Of a DNA stretch of 64,000 bases, positions 1 to 8,954 are shown one piece after another. Within the stretch, counting starts at the first letter, position 1, and the number at the start of each line of letters is the position of its first letter. Below the pieces are notes generated by a model. That model saw only the letters and a list, made by a program, of their open reading frames with translations, made no database searches and was not told the origin of the DNA. A program made the position numbers and the translations under genes. The DNA comes from Sphingopyxis sp. FD7 (GTDB taxonomy: Bacteria > Pseudomonadota > Alphaproteobacteria > Sphingomonadales > Sphingomonadaceae): assembly GCF_003609835.1 (NCBI RefSeq), contig NZ_AP017898.1, forward strand, positions 62,001 to 126,000, given 5' to 3'.

Positions 1-2914
1 CCGCCTGCGTCAGCTCCTCGATCTCGGCGGCGTTCTTTTCGCGCTCGGCATCGAGTTCGGCGAGCTCGTCGGCAGCGACGAGGTTGACCGGACCCAGCCG
101 CTCGCGGTCGGCGACCAGCCGGTCGTGCGCGGCCGATTCGGTACTGGCGTCGCCGACGCTGTCGCCCGCGAACCCGGCCTTTTGCGGGAGAAGCGGCGGC
201 GGGCATTCAAAACGCTCGCCCGACAGCCGCCCCATTTCGATCCGGCGGAGTTCGGCATTTTCGGAGCGCGCGACGGCGCCGGCGCGCGCCTCGCGCGCGG
301 CGGCGACGCGCTCGCGGATCGCATTGAGGGCGGTTTCGGCTTCGCGGAGCGCGGCTTCGGCGGCGCGTTCCCGCGCTTCGGCGGCGGCGACTTTTTCGCG
401 CAAGCCTGCCTGCTCGGCCTCGGCGGCGGCGCGCTGTTCGGCGAGGCGCGCGGGGGCGTCGGCGAGCGTGGCGGCCTCGGCGGCGAGCGCGTCGGCGCGC
501 TTGTCCATTTCGGTGACGCGGTGCGCGGCCTCGCCCGCGCGGGCTTTCCAGCTCTTGATCTCGGCGCCGACGACCGCCTGGCGTTCGCTGAGCGCGGCGA
601 GCGTGCGGTCGTGCGCGGCGAGCGCCTCGCGCGCCGATTGGGCGTCGCCGCGCGCGCGGTCGGCGGCCTGTTCCTCGGCATCGAGCGCGGTGCGCGCGAG
701 CGCCTCGTCGGGGAGCGCGGCGAGCGCGGCTTCTTGCGCCGCGAGCTGTTCGTCGGCATCCTTCGCCATGTCGGCGATTTCGGCGAGGCGGCGGTCGAGC
801 AGCGCCGCGGCATCGCGGTGCCGGTCGAGCGCGGCCTGTGCCTGGTCGGCGGCGCGCAGCGCGGTGCGGCGCGCCTCGTCGGCGTCGGCGAGCGCCTTGC
901 GCGCGGCGGCCGCGGCTTCGGTCAGCGCGGCTGCCTTGGCGGCGGTGGCCTCGCGGCGGTCGCGAAGTTCCTGGACGCCGAGTTCGACCGCGGGACGCTG
1001 CGCCGCAAGCTCGTCGAGGCGGTTGCGGCGTTGCAGCCGCTCGGTGGCGGTGGCGCCGTCGCCGCGGGTCACGAAGCCGTCCCAGCGCCGCATGACGCCG
1101 TCCAGCGTGACGAGCCGCTGGCCGACCGCGAGCGGCTGGCCGTCATCGGTTTCAGCGACCGCGACCTGCGCGAGGCGGCGCGCGAGCGCGGCGGGCGCCT
1201 GGACATGATCGGCGAGCGGCGTGGTTCCGGCGGGCAGCGCGGGATCGTCGCCGGTTGCGGTGGCGCCGGTCCAGCTGCGCGCGGCGGCGGGGTCGGTACC
1301 GGCGTCGAGATCGTCGCCGAGCGCCGCGGCGAGCGCGGCCTCGTAACCCGGCCGGGCACGAAGCCGGTCGAGGATGCGGTCGTCGTCGCTGCACGCGGCG
1401 GCGAGCGCGCGTTCGAGCGTTGCGGCTTCGCCGTCGAGCGCGGCGAGCGCGGCCCGCGCTTCGGCAAAGCCCGATTCGATCCCCGCGAGTTCGGCGGCGG
1501 TCGCTTCGCGGTCGGCTTCGGCATCGTGCAGTGCCCGTTCGGCGGCGGTGATCGCGGCTTCGGCGGCTTCGGCGCCCGCCACGCTTTCGGCATGGGTCGC
1601 GGCGAGCGCGGCGCTGTCGCCCAGCGCGGCCAGCTCGGCCTCGACGCGCGCCTTGTCGGCGGCGATGCGGCGCACTGCCGCCTCGGCGCTGTCGCGCGCC
1701 GATAGCGCGATACGGCGGTCGGCGGCCTCGCTCGCGGCCCTGGCGCGCGCCTGCGCGAGCGCGACCTCGGCATCGCGAAGGCGCGCCTGCGCGGCGAGAT
1801 GGGCCTCGGCGAGCGCCGCCTTGCCCGCGTCGTGCGCGGCGATGTCCCGCGCCAGCGATTTGGTTTCGGCGTCGAGCGCGGTGAGCGCGGCATGGGCCTC
1901 GCGCGCGAGTTCGCCCTCGTGCGCGCGGTCGGCCTCGATCCGCCGTTGCTGCGCCGCGAGGTCTTCGAGCCGCTGGAGCGCGGCGCGCTCCTCGCCCTGC
2001 AAGCGCAGCTGTGTCGCGGTCGCCTCGGCGAGCGCGCCCTGCTGCGCCTGCGCGTCTTTGCGCGCCGCGGCAACGCGGGTCGCAACCTCGGCCTGCGCCT
2101 TGGAGAGTGTTTCGAGTTCGTCCTGCGCGGCTTTCACCGCGGCTTCGGCGGCGTCGGCGTCGCGGCGCGCCTGATCGGCGGCTTCGGCGGCGTCGCGCCA
2201 GCGCGCGTAGATCAGCCGCCCCTCGGCGATGCGGATGTCGTCCGAGAGCTTTTTATATTTCTCCGCCGCGCGCGCCTGTCGCCGCAGCGCATTCGCGCGC
2301 AGATCCATGTCGGCGACGATTTCGGACAGGCGCGCGAGGTTCGTTTCGGTCGCGCGCAGTTTCTGCTCGGCATCCTTGCGGCGGACGTGCAGCCCCGCGA
2401 TGCCCGCCGCCTCCTCCAGCATCGCGCGGCGGTCGGTCGGCTTGGCGGCGATGACATTGGCGATCTTGCCCTGGCTGACGAGCGCCGGGCTGTGCGCGCC
2501 GGTCGCGGCGTCGGCGAAGATCAGCGCGACATCCCTGGCGCGCACGTCGCGGCCGTTGGCGCGATAGGCGCTGCCCGCGCCGCGTTCGATGCGGCGGATG
2601 ATTTCGAGCTCGTCGCCGTCGCGCTCGTCGGCCAGGCCCGCGACGAGCGCGCCTTCGGTATCGCAATGCAGCGCGACCTCCGCAAAGTCGCGCGCCGGGC
2701 GCGACGAGGTGCCCGCGAAGATGACATCCTCCATGCCGCCGCCGCGCATCGACTTGGGGCTCGATTCGCCCATCACCCAGCGGATTGCTTCCAAAAGGTT
2801 CGACTTGCCGCAGCCATTGGGGCCGACAACCCCCGTCAGACCGGGCTCGATGCGGAGTTCAGTGGGTTCGACGAAGCTTTTGAAACCGGTGAGGCGCAGC
2901 CGCTTTATCTGCAC
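1..2914 (-). CDS. smc: Chromosome segregation protein SMC (partial, C-terminal end outside window)
   Basis: ATPase of the SMC condensin that compacts and segregates the chromosome, working with ScpA/ScpB. The frame is open from a GTG at 2912-2914 to the left edge, giving 971 residues; the family is usually about 1150, so roughly 170-180 C-terminal residues (Walker B/signature head) are missing off the edge. Visible: N-terminal head beginning QIKRLRLTGFKSFVEP, Walker A GPNGCGKSN at residues 31-39, a long Ala/Glu/Arg-rich coiled coil, a hinge at about 520-640 (GYEAALAAALGDDLDA near its start, DGVMRRWDGFVTRGD near its end), then the returning coiled coil to the edge. A stop lies seven codons upstream of the GTG, so no earlier start exists in this frame. 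It is transcribed in the same direction as the dsbA-like genes but is separated from them by two palindromic repeats. Long plus-strand ORFs over this stretch are shadows of the coiled coil. Confidence 0.95.
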   Translation of the reverse strand, partial: MQIKRLRLTGFKSFVEPTELRIEPGLTGVVGPNGCGKSNLLEAIRWVMGESSPKSMRGGGMEDVIFAGTSSRPARDFAEVALHCDTEGALVAGLADERDGDELEIIRRIERGAGSAYRANGRDVRARDVALIFADAATGAHSPALVSQGKIANVIAAKPTDRRAMLEEAAGIAGLHVRRKDAEQKLRATETNLARLSEIVADMDLRANALRRQARAAEKYKKLSDDIRIAEGRLIYARWRDAAEAADQARRDADAAEAAVKAAQDELETLSKAQAEVATRVAAARKDAQAQQGALAEATATQLRLQGEERAALQRLEDLAAQQRRIEADRAHEGELAREAHAALTALDAETKSLARDIAAHDAGKAALAEAHLAAQARLRDAEVALAQARARAASEAADRRIALSARDSAEAAVRRIAADKARVEAELAALGDSAALAATHAESVAGAEAAEAAITAAERALHDAEADREATAAELAGIESGFAEARAALAALDGEAATLERALAAACSDDDRILDRLRARPGYEAALAAALGDDLDAGTDPAAARSWTGATATGDDPALPAGTTPLADHVQAPAALARRLAQVAVAETDDGQPLAVGQRLVTLDGVMRRWDGFVTRGDGATATERLQRRNRLDELAAQRPAVELGVQELRDRREATAAKAAALTEAAAAARKALADADEARRTALRAADQAQAALDRHRDAAALLDRRLAEIADMAKDADEQLAAQEAALAALPDEALARTALDAEEQAADRARGDAQSAREALAAHDRTLAALSERQAVVGAEIKSWKARAGEAAHRVTEMDKRADALAAEAATLADAPARLAEQRAAAEAEQAGLREKVAAAEARERAAEAALREAETALNAIRERVAAAREARAGAVARSENAELRRIEMGRLSGERFECPPPLLPQKAGFAGDSVGDASTESAAHDRLVADRERLGPVNLVAADELAELDAEREKNAAEIEELTQA

Positions 2915-3025
2915 GGAAAGGCCCCGCGCAGGTCATCGAATCGGAGCTGGTGCAACCTGATCGTCACATATCCCCCATGGAGCCGTCATGCCGCGCGGTG
3001 GGGGGAGTCGCAAGACTTCTCATTC

Positions 3026-3103
3026 CGTCATCCCGGCGAAGCGCGGGATCTCGCCGGCGCGTAAAGCCGATAGCGTGCGATCCCGGCCTTCGCCGGGATG
3101 ACG
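3026..3103. repeat. Palindromic repeat family A, copy 1
   Basis: A 78-bp imperfect inverted repeat that starts CGTCATCCCGGCGAAG and ends CTTCGCCGGGATGACG, with an inner region containing GATCTCGCCGG and GATCCCGGC. Near-identical copies lie at 8633-8710, 23585-23663 and 43662-43739, all between genes. It sits in the 354-bp gap between smc and the dsbA-like operon. Confidence 0.85.
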
Positions 3104-3124
3104 AGGAAGGGCTGGGATCGAACG

Positions 3125-3260
3125 ATCCTCCCTGTCGCGAAGCGATGGGGAGGTGGCAGCCCGGAGAGCTGACGGAGGGGCTATGACGCAACGTCGCCGC
3201 CCCTCCACCATCCGCTTCGTGGACGCTCCCCCTCCCCACGGCTGCGCCGCAGCGAGGATC
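3125..3260. repeat. Palindromic repeat family B, copy 1
   Basis: About 136 bp, opening with GATCCTCCCTGTCGCGAAGC and continuing GATGGGGAGGTGGCAG, with complementary CCCCTCCACCATCCG and CTCCCCCTCCCCACGGC in the right half. The inverted halves resemble the copies at 8761-8890 and 37206-37339. It directly follows family A copy 1, as also happens at 8.6-8.9 kb. No protein-like ORF is present here. Confidence 0.8.
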
Positions 3261-3268
3261 AATTCGGA

Positions 3269-4009
3269 TCAGCGCGCGCCCATCGTGCGCAGGCGGTCGC
3301 GCAGCGGGCCCCAGGAGGCGATGCCTTCGGCGACCTGGCCGTTGATGACAAAGGTGGGCGTGCCGGTGATCTGATATTTCTCGATGCCCGCGTTGGTGCC
3401 TTTTTCGACGGCTTCGACATTTTCGACCTTGCCGAGACACTGCTGGATCGTTGTCGCGGGCACACCGCGCTGCTGATAGAATTGGTCGATCCCCCAGGCT
3501 TTCGCGAGCGCGGTGAAGCGCTGCCCCGGCGGCAGCTGCATCGCCGCTTCGACCCCAGGCTGCGGCTTTGACGCGCCCGCGATGAAGGCTTCATGTTCGA
3601 GGAAGGTCGCGTCGGCGAGGGGGAAGAAACGGTCGGTGCCGGCGCATTTGACGATCGCGCCGGCGATCGCGTCGATCGGGTGGAGCATGAAGGGCGTCAG
3701 CTTGTACGACACGCGCCCGGTGTCGACGAAATCGCGCTTCAGCTCTTCGTGCGAATCCTTGGCGAACTGCGCGCAGTGGCCGCAGGTGAAGGCGCCGAAC
3801 TCTTCCAGTTTGATCGGCGCTTCGGGGTTGCCCATGACGACGCCGTCGCCATCGACGCGGACGACCTGTGACCAGCTCTTGCCTTCGGGCGGCGCGACCT
3901 TGGCGATCACGTCCTGCTCCTTGGCCGGGTCGGCGGTGCCGCCGCCGCAACTGGCGAGCGCGAGCGCGCCGAGCGAGGACAAAAGGGCGATACGAAGCGA
4001 TGCGGTCAT
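3269..4009 (-). CDS. DsbA-family thiol:disulfide oxidoreductase, predicted lipoprotein
   Basis: Periplasmic thioredoxin-fold oxidoreductase of 246 residues. The N-terminus (MTASLRIALLSSLGALALAS then Cys) reads as a lipoprotein signal, so it is probably membrane-anchored. The active site is CGHC in FGAFTCGHCAQF (about residues 75-86) and the cis-proline loop is TGTPTFVINGQ near residue 212. Members of this type (DSBA-like thioredoxin family, PF13462) oxidise or isomerise cysteines of exported proteins. It is 35 bp downstream of a second family member with a different CxxC, so the two are probably co-transcribed and may have different redox partners. The exact substrate is unknown. Confidence 0.9.
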   Translation of the reverse strand: MTASLRIALLSSLGALALASCGGGTADPAKEQDVIAKVAPPEGKSWSQVVRVDGDGVVMGNPEAPIKLEEFGAFTCGHCAQFAKDSHEELKRDFVDTGRVSYKLTPFMLHPIDAIAGAIVKCAGTDRFFPLADATFLEHEAFIAGASKPQPGVEAAMQLPPGQRFTALAKAWGIDQFYQQRGVPATTIQQCLGKVENVEAVEKGTNAGIEKYQITGTPTFVINGQVAEGIASWGPLRDRLRTMGAR

Positions 4010-4044
4010 ATATTCGTCTCCACGGGATCGGGAATGCAGGGTTT

Positions 4045-4761
4045 CTACGCAGCCTTGAGCGCGGCGTCGAGTTTCGATTTGAGCGCGGGCCAGGCGACGA
4101 CGTCGGCGCGCTGGCCATTGATGAAAAAGCTCGGCGTGCCGGTGACGCGGTCGGCGCCGCGGCCGATGTTGGTCATGCCCGTGAGTTCGGCCTGCGCGAC
4201 TTCGCTGTCCAGCGCGGCGTCGAGTTGCGCCTGCGCGTAGCCGCGCGCGCGCATCAGCGCGGCGAGGCCGGTATCGGCGGCGATCCGGCGCGCGCGCTGC
4301 GCCACGCTGCCCTCGAACCAGCTGGACTTTTGCGCGTCGGTGGCTTTCTGAACCCTGGCGATGAAGGTCGGGAATGCGGCAAAGATCGCCTGATGATTGC
4401 CGACAAAGGCGCTGGCGCCGCCGACGCGCGCGAGCAGCGCCGCGGTCATGTCGACCGGATCGCGCACCAGGTTGCGATATTCGAAGAGGACAAGGCCGCG
4501 GTCGATATAGTGCGTCCTGAGCGGGAGCGACGCCGCCGTCGCGAAATCGGCGCAGACGTGGCAGGTATAGCTGAAATACTCGATCAGCCGCAGCCTGGCC
4601 GAAGGATTGCCGACACTATAGGCGCCGATCGGGCTGGTCGTCACCGTCCGCGACCAGGCGGCGGGCCTGGCGGGCGTGGCGGCAATCAGCGTGATCGCGG
4701 CGCCCGAGAGTGCGGCGATCGCGCCGCGGCGGTCAAACAGGTCGTCATTGAAAGCGGACAT
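4045..4761 (-). CDS. Second DsbA-like thioredoxin-fold protein
   Basis: 238 residues. A hydrophobic stretch at about residues 12-30 (IAALSGAAITLIAATPARPA) suggests a signal peptide or anchor. The active site is CHVC (IEYFSYTCHVCADF, about residues 62-75) and the cis-proline loop TGTPSFFINGQRAD lies near the C-terminus. It belongs to the same family as the next gene but the CxxC dipeptide differs (HV versus GH), which usually means a different redox potential. The start lies 18 bp after the DUF721 gene stop, and the adjacent downstream dsbA-like gene follows after 35 bp, giving a three-gene minus-strand operon that points toward smc. Confidence 0.88.
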   Translation of the reverse strand: MSAFNDDLFDRRGAIAALSGAAITLIAATPARPAAWSRTVTTSPIGAYSVGNPSARLRLIEYFSYTCHVCADFATAASLPLRTHYIDRGLVLFEYRNLVRDPVDMTAALLARVGGASAFVGNHQAIFAAFPTFIARVQKATDAQKSSWFEGSVAQRARRIAADTGLAALMRARGYAQAQLDAALDSEVAQAELTGMTNIGRGADRVTGTPSFFINGQRADVVAWPALKSKLDAALKAA

Positions 4762-4779
4762 GGTCGGCGGCGCTCTTTC

Positions 4780-5376
4780 CTAACTGATCTTGGGAAGCCG
4801 CGGCGGCGTCGCGAGGCCCGCGGCCATGCGCTCGAGCACGGTGCGCAGTTCCGGGTCGCCGATGTCGCGCAGGCTGTCCCCCAGTTCGGCGGGTACGGGT
4901 TTCAGCATGGCCGGCGGCTGAACGGGGGCGGCGGGGGTGACCTGTCCGTGCGCCATGCGGACGGTGGCGATCGCGGCATAGCCGAAGAAGCGGTTGACCG
5001 CGGCGATGATGTCGGGCGCGACATGCTGGAGCATCGGCGCGTGCGCGCCGCTGATCGTCAGGTGCAGCGTCCCGCCCGCCTTTTGCCCCGCGGGAAAGCG
5101 GATCATCGCGGGCTGGGTGACGTCGGCGAGGCGGTCGCCGACGATCTCGCGCCAGCGGCTGACCACCGACGACTGGATGAAGCCGAACTTGCGAAAGGCG
5201 GTGCGGCCGATTTCGGGGACGAGGTCGGAAATCGCGCGCGCCTCGCCGCCGCGCGGGCGCTCGTAGCGGCGCACGGGCGCCTTGGCGGGCTTTGCGCCGC
5301 CTTTGGCGCCGCCCTTTGCCTTCGCCTTTTTGGCGGGCGCCTCGTCTCCGGTGGCTTTCGTCATGCCCGACGCCAT
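4780..5376 (-). CDS. DUF721 (DciA-related) domain protein
   Basis: 198 residues. A Lys/Ala-rich N-terminus (residues 1-45) is followed by a DUF721 core with IGRTAFRKFGFIQSSVVSRW and DRLADVTQPAMIRFPAGQKA. DUF721 includes DciA, the helicase loader/operator of bacteria that lack DnaC, but this assignment is by family and not tested here. The C-terminal third (HGQVTPAAPVQPP onward) is a low-complexity tail. ATG at 5376 gives MASGMTKATGDE; a second ATG at 5364 is equally possible. The start is only 14 bp from the divergent mutY start, so promoters must overlap the coding regions. It leads the DUF721 - dsbA-like - dsbA-like operon. Confidence 0.8.
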   Translation of the reverse strand: MASGMTKATGDEAPAKKAKAKGGAKGGAKPAKAPVRRYERPRGGEARAISDLVPEIGRTAFRKFGFIQSSVVSRWREIVGDRLADVTQPAMIRFPAGQKAGGTLHLTISGAHAPMLQHVAPDIIAAVNRFFGYAAIATVRMAHGQVTPAAPVQPPAMLKPVPAELGDSLRDIGDPELRTVLERMAAGLATPPRLPKIS

Positions 5377-5390
5377 GCCATAGGCGGGGG

Positions 5391-6434
5391 GTGAGCGTCC
5401 AGACTATCGCAGACATCGACAGCCTCGCGCCCCGGCTGCTCGGCTGGTACGACCGTTCGGCGCGCGTGCTGCCGTGGCGGATCGCGCCGGGCAGCGCATC
5501 GGTCCCCGACCCCTATCGCGTCTGGCTCGCCGAAGTCATGCTGCAACAAACGACCGTCGCCGCGGTCGCGGACTATTTCGCGCGCTTTACGCAGCGCTGG
5601 CCGACCGTCGCCGATCTGGCGGCGGCGGAGGACGCCGAGGTCATGGCGGCGTGGGCGGGGCTTGGCTATTATGCCCGCGCGCGCAACCTGATCGCCTGCG
5701 CGCGCGCGGTCGTTGCCGATCATGGCGGGCGCTTTCCCGACAGCGAGGCGGGGCTGCGCGCGCTGCCGGGCATCGGCGACTATACCGCCGCGGCGGTCGC
5801 GGCGATCGCGTTCGGCCGCCCGGCGGTCGTCGTCGACGCCAATATCGAGCGCGTGATCGCGCGCCACCGACTGATCGCAACGCCGCTGCCGGGGGCCAAG
5901 CGCGCGATTCGCGGCGCGCTGGCGCCGCTGGTTCCGGGCGATCGGCCGGGCGATTTTGCGCAGGCGCTGATGGATCTCGGCGCGACCATCTGTACGCCGC
6001 GCGCGCCCGCGTGCGATCGCTGCCCGATCGCCGCCGACTGCCGCGCGCGCGGGCGCGCCGACGTCGAGCGATTGCCGGTGAAGCCGCCGAAGAAGGCGAA
6101 GCCGCGCCGCCACGGGATCGCGCATTGGATCGAACGCGACGGCGCGATCTGGCTGGTGCGGCGGCCGGGCAGAGGAATGCTCGGCGGGATGCGCGCGCTG
6201 CCCGGCGGCGAGTGGACCGATGCGCCGCCCGCCGAATCCGAACGCGCCGAATCGGGGATCGTCCGCGTCGACCATGGCTTTACCCATTTCGACCTGACGC
6301 TGGCGCTGGTGCGCGGCGAAACGACCGATGCCGCAGCGGAAGGCGAATGGTGGCCGATCTCGGACCTTGACGCCGCGGGGCTGCCGACGCTCTATCGCAA
6401 GCTGGTGGTCAGGATGCTGGAGAGAGACGCATGA
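5391..6434 (+). CDS. mutY: A/G-specific adenine DNA glycosylase MutY
   Basis: Removes adenine mispaired with 8-oxoguanine in base-excision repair. 347 residues from GTG 5391, which is preceded by a G-rich stretch; an upstream ATG in frame would overlap the divergent DUF721 gene. Visible: catalytic Glu48 in WLAEVMLQQTTV, helix-hairpin-helix LPGIGDYTAAAV (from residue 125), catalytic Asp149 in VDANIERV, and the [4Fe-4S] loop with Cys201, Cys208, Cys211 and Cys217 (C-X6-C-X2-C-X5-C). The C-terminal part (after about 235) is the Nudix-like domain that recognises 8-oxoG. The last codon overlaps the next gene by 4 bp (ATGA). NudC, another nucleotide-processing Nudix enzyme, lies two genes downstream. 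Confidence 0.96.
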   Translation: MSVQTIADIDSLAPRLLGWYDRSARVLPWRIAPGSASVPDPYRVWLAEVMLQQTTVAAVADYFARFTQRWPTVADLAAAEDAEVMAAWAGLGYYARARNLIACARAVVADHGGRFPDSEAGLRALPGIGDYTAAAVAAIAFGRPAVVVDANIERVIARHRLIATPLPGAKRAIRGALAPLVPGDRPGDFAQALMDLGATICTPRAPACDRCPIAADCRARGRADVERLPVKPPKKAKPRRHGIAHWIERDGAIWLVRRPGRGMLGGMRALPGGEWTDAPPAESERAESGIVRVDHGFTHFDLTLALVRGETTDAAAEGEWWPISDLDAAGLPTLYRKLVVRMLERDA

Positions 6435-7717
6435 ACATGATGGTGACGCGCCGGGCGTTGATGGGCGGAATGGCGCTGGGCGGCGCCGCGGCGCTGCTGC
6501 CGCGCGCCGCATGGGCCTGGCGCGCCGACGGCGAGGCGCTTTATCCCGCGACGAGCGCGTTCATCCGGGGTTTCGTCGAGCGCCGCGAACTCACCGGAAC
6601 GCTCGCCGCAATCGGCAAGGGACAGGAGGCGCCGCTGTTCATCGGCGCGGGGGTGCAGTCGAACGGGTCGCCGACGCCGGTCGGCCCCGACACGATCTGG
6701 CGCCTCTATTCGATGACCAAGCCGGTGACGGGCATCGCCGCGATGCTGCTGATCGAGGATGGCAAGATGCGGCTCGACCAGCCGATTGCCGACTTTCTGC
6801 CCGCCTTTGCCAATATGAAGGTGCAGAACACGCCCGACGGGTCGCTCACCGACGTGCGCCCCGCGAAGGGTCCGATCACGGTGCGTCAGCTGCTCACCCA
6901 CACCGCGGGGCTGGGCTATAATATCATCCAGAAGGGGCCGATCAAAAAGGCGTATGACGATGCGGGCATCGTCGGCGGGCAGGCGAGCCGCCTGCCGATC
7001 CCCGGCCTTGCGCCCGTCACCCCCGCGCCGAGCCTGGCGGCGATGGCCGACCGGCTGGCCGAGCTGCCGCTCGTATACGAGCCGGGGACGAAATGGAGCT
7101 ATTCGATCAGCCTCGATCTTCTGGGGCGGGTGATCGAGGTCGTGTCGGGACAGGCGTTCGACGCCTTTCTGAAGGCGCGGCTGTTCGATCCTCTGGGCAT
7201 GACGAGCACGGGGTTCATGGTCGCGGCGAAGGACGTGCCGCGCTTCACGAGCAATTATGCGCCGTTCAGCGGCGCGCTCATCCCCTTCGATCCCGCGGCA
7301 AGCTCGATCTATCTCGACCCGCCCCCCTATCCGTTCGGCGGCGGCGGCCTCGTGTCGAGCGCGCGCGATTACGACCGCTTCCTCGCGATGCTGCTCGGCG
7401 AGGGCGAAACGGGCGGCGTGCGCGTGATGAAGCCCGAAACCGCGCGGCTCGCGATGTCGAACCTGATCGACGACAGCGTCGACCGCAAGGGGACGTTCAT
7501 CGACGGGCAGGGCTTTGGCGCGGGCGGGCGCGTGTCGCTGCCGACGTCGCCCGGCGGCGAAGGCATTTTCGGCTGGGCGGGCGCCGCGGGGACGATCGGG
7601 TTCGTCCACCGGGGGCTCGGCTATCGCGCCGCGGGCTATACGCAGATCATGCCGCCCGATGCGGTGCCCTTTCAGGCCAAGTTCGGCGAGACCTTCTTCA
7701 AGGACGTCGTCGCCTGA
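6431..7717 (+). CDS. Serine hydrolase of the class C beta-lactamase family, Tat-type signal
   Basis: 428 residues. The N-terminus MNMMVTRRALMGGMALGG with a twin arginine and hydrophobic stretch indicates Tat export to the periplasm. The SxxK nucleophile motif is SMTK at 94-97; the conserved Tyr is in WSYSISLDLLG (Tyr224); GWAGAAGTIGF near the C-terminus takes the place of the HTG/KTG-like strand. This family (PF00144) covers esterases, D-aminopeptidases and carboxypeptidase-like enzymes more often than true AmpC; the Tyr motif continues as YSI rather than YxN, so beta-lactamase activity is doubtful. It is translationally coupled to mutY (ATGA) and nudC (1-bp overlap), giving a three-gene operon without an obvious functional link. 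Confidence 0.88.
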   Translation: MNMMVTRRALMGGMALGGAAALLPRAAWAWRADGEALYPATSAFIRGFVERRELTGTLAAIGKGQEAPLFIGAGVQSNGSPTPVGPDTIWRLYSMTKPVTGIAAMLLIEDGKMRLDQPIADFLPAFANMKVQNTPDGSLTDVRPAKGPITVRQLLTHTAGLGYNIIQKGPIKKAYDDAGIVGGQASRLPIPGLAPVTPAPSLAAMADRLAELPLVYEPGTKWSYSISLDLLGRVIEVVSGQAFDAFLKARLFDPLGMTSTGFMVAAKDVPRFTSNYAPFSGALIPFDPAASSIYLDPPPYPFGGGGLVSSARDYDRFLAMLLGEGETGGVRVMKPETARLAMSNLIDDSVDRKGTFIDGQGFGAGGRVSLPTSPGGEGIFGWAGAAGTIGFVHRGLGYRAAGYTQIMPPDAVPFQAKFGETFFKDVVA

Positions 7718-8586
7718 TGCCCCTGCCGCTCGGCTTCACCGGCGCGCGGCTCGACCGCGCCGACCAGCTTCGCGTCAATGAGGCGTCTTTTGCCGCCGCG
7801 CTCGCCGATCCGCGCGCGACCTGCCTCGCGCTCGACGGGATCGATTTCGTGCCGGGCGAAGGGGGCGGGCTGCTGTGGGAGCCGCTCGACCCCGCCGACG
7901 AGCGCGCGCCGATCCTGCTCGGCATCGACGATACGGGCGCGCCGCGCTTCGTGCGCGAGGCGGCGGCGGGGGTGCGCGTCGATGCGCGGTCGCGCACGGT
8001 GATGCGGCTGCTGCCGTTGCTGTCGACCGAGGAAGCGGCGCTGTATGGGGGCGCGCGCAGCCTGGTCGACTGGCACGCGCGGCATCGGTTCTGCGCGGCG
8101 TGCGGCGCGCCGACCGCGCTGTTCCGCGGCGGCTGGGGGCGGCGGTGCGGCGCGTGCGATGCCGAACATTTCCCGCGCGTCGACCCGGTGGTGATCATGC
8201 TCGCCGAATATGAGGACCGCGTGCTCGTCGGGCGCCAGGGCGGCTTTCCGCCGGGCTTTTTCTCGGCGCTCGCGGGCTTCGTCGAGCCCGGCGAATCGCT
8301 GGAGGAGGCCGTTGCGCGCGAATTGTTCGAGGAGGCGGGCATCCATGTGTCCGAGGTCACCTATGTGGCGAGCCAGCCCTGGCCCTTTCCCTCGTCGCTG
8401 ATGATCGGCTGCCGCGCGGTGGCGACGGGCGCGGCATTGACGCTCGATACGGCCGAGATCGAGGCGGCGATGTGGGTCGACCGCGCCGAAGTCTGCGCCG
8501 CGCTGGCGGGCGACATGGGCGCGAGCTTTCTGGCGCCGCCGCCGCTGGCGATCGCGCGCTATCTGCTGGAGGATTGGGTAGGGTAG
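7717..8586 (+). CDS. nudC: NAD(+) diphosphatase / NADH pyrophosphatase NudC
   Basis: Hydrolyses NAD(H) to NMN(H) and AMP and can remove NAD caps from RNA. 289 residues, starting at the ATG that overlaps the previous stop (TGATG). A zinc ribbon has Cys126, Cys129, Cys144 and Cys147. The Nudix box spans 187-209 (GFVEPGESLEEAVA then RELFEEAGI, matching GX5EX7REUXEEXGU). The NudC-specific SQPWPFPSSLMIG begins at residue 219. All diagnostic residues are present. The gene is followed by families A and B repeats rather than another gene. Confidence 0.96.
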   Translation: MPLPLGFTGARLDRADQLRVNEASFAAALADPRATCLALDGIDFVPGEGGGLLWEPLDPADERAPILLGIDDTGAPRFVREAAAGVRVDARSRTVMRLLPLLSTEEAALYGGARSLVDWHARHRFCAACGAPTALFRGGWGRRCGACDAEHFPRVDPVVIMLAEYEDRVLVGRQGGFPPGFFSALAGFVEPGESLEEAVARELFEEAGIHVSEVTYVASQPWPFPSSLMIGCRAVATGAALTLDTAEIEAAMWVDRAEVCAALAGDMGASFLAPPPLAIARYLLEDWVG

Positions 8587-8632
8587 CGGGATTGGCGACG
8601 GTTTTGGGGTGGATTCCTGCCTTTCCCTTATC

Positions 8633-8710
8633 CGTCATCCCGGCGCAGGCCGGGATCTCGCCGGTGCGGCAAACCGATAGGGTGAGATCCCGGCCTTCGC
8701 CGGGATGACG
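8633..8710. repeat. Palindromic repeat family A, copy 2
   Basis: 78 bp with the same ends as copy 1 (CGTCATCCCGGCGCAGG ... CTTCGCCGGGATGACG). It lies between the convergent nudC and popZ-like genes, where a bidirectional terminator or REP-like role is plausible. Confidence 0.85.
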
Positions 8711-8760
8711 ATAAAGTTGAGGGCAACTACCGGTCGCTTCCGGACTTTGCGAGTTACAGT

Positions 8761-8890
8761 CCTCCCTGTCGCGTAGCGATGGGGAGGTGGCAGCGCGAAG
8801 CGCTGACGGAGGGGCTTTGGCGCCGGCGTCGCGGCCCCTCCACCACCGCTTCGCGGCGGTCCCCCTCCCCATGGCTCCGCCACAGGGAGG
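8761..8890. repeat. Palindromic repeat family B, copy 2
   Basis: 130 bp from CCTCCCTGTCGCGTAGCGAT to GGCTCCGCCACAGGGAGG; the two halves are imperfect inverted complements. It follows a family A copy by 50 bp, the same A-then-B order as at 3.0-3.3 kb. Together they fill most of the 368-bp gap between nudC and the popZ-like gene. Confidence 0.85.
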
Positions 8891-8954
8891 ATATCAGGTC
8901 CGCAATCGGTCGTTGGCGGCCATAGCGGCCAACGATCGTTATGATGGCAAATGC

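Noticed and set aside
125..1705. Plus-strand open frames of 526 and 421 codons over smc
   Set aside because: Gly/Arg/Glu-rich low-complexity products; the minus frame has the SMC head, hinge and coiled coil.
6431..7717. Calling the serine hydrolase a true AmpC beta-lactamase
   Set aside because: SxxK is present but the YxN and KTG motifs are not intact, which fits esterase/peptidase members of the family better.
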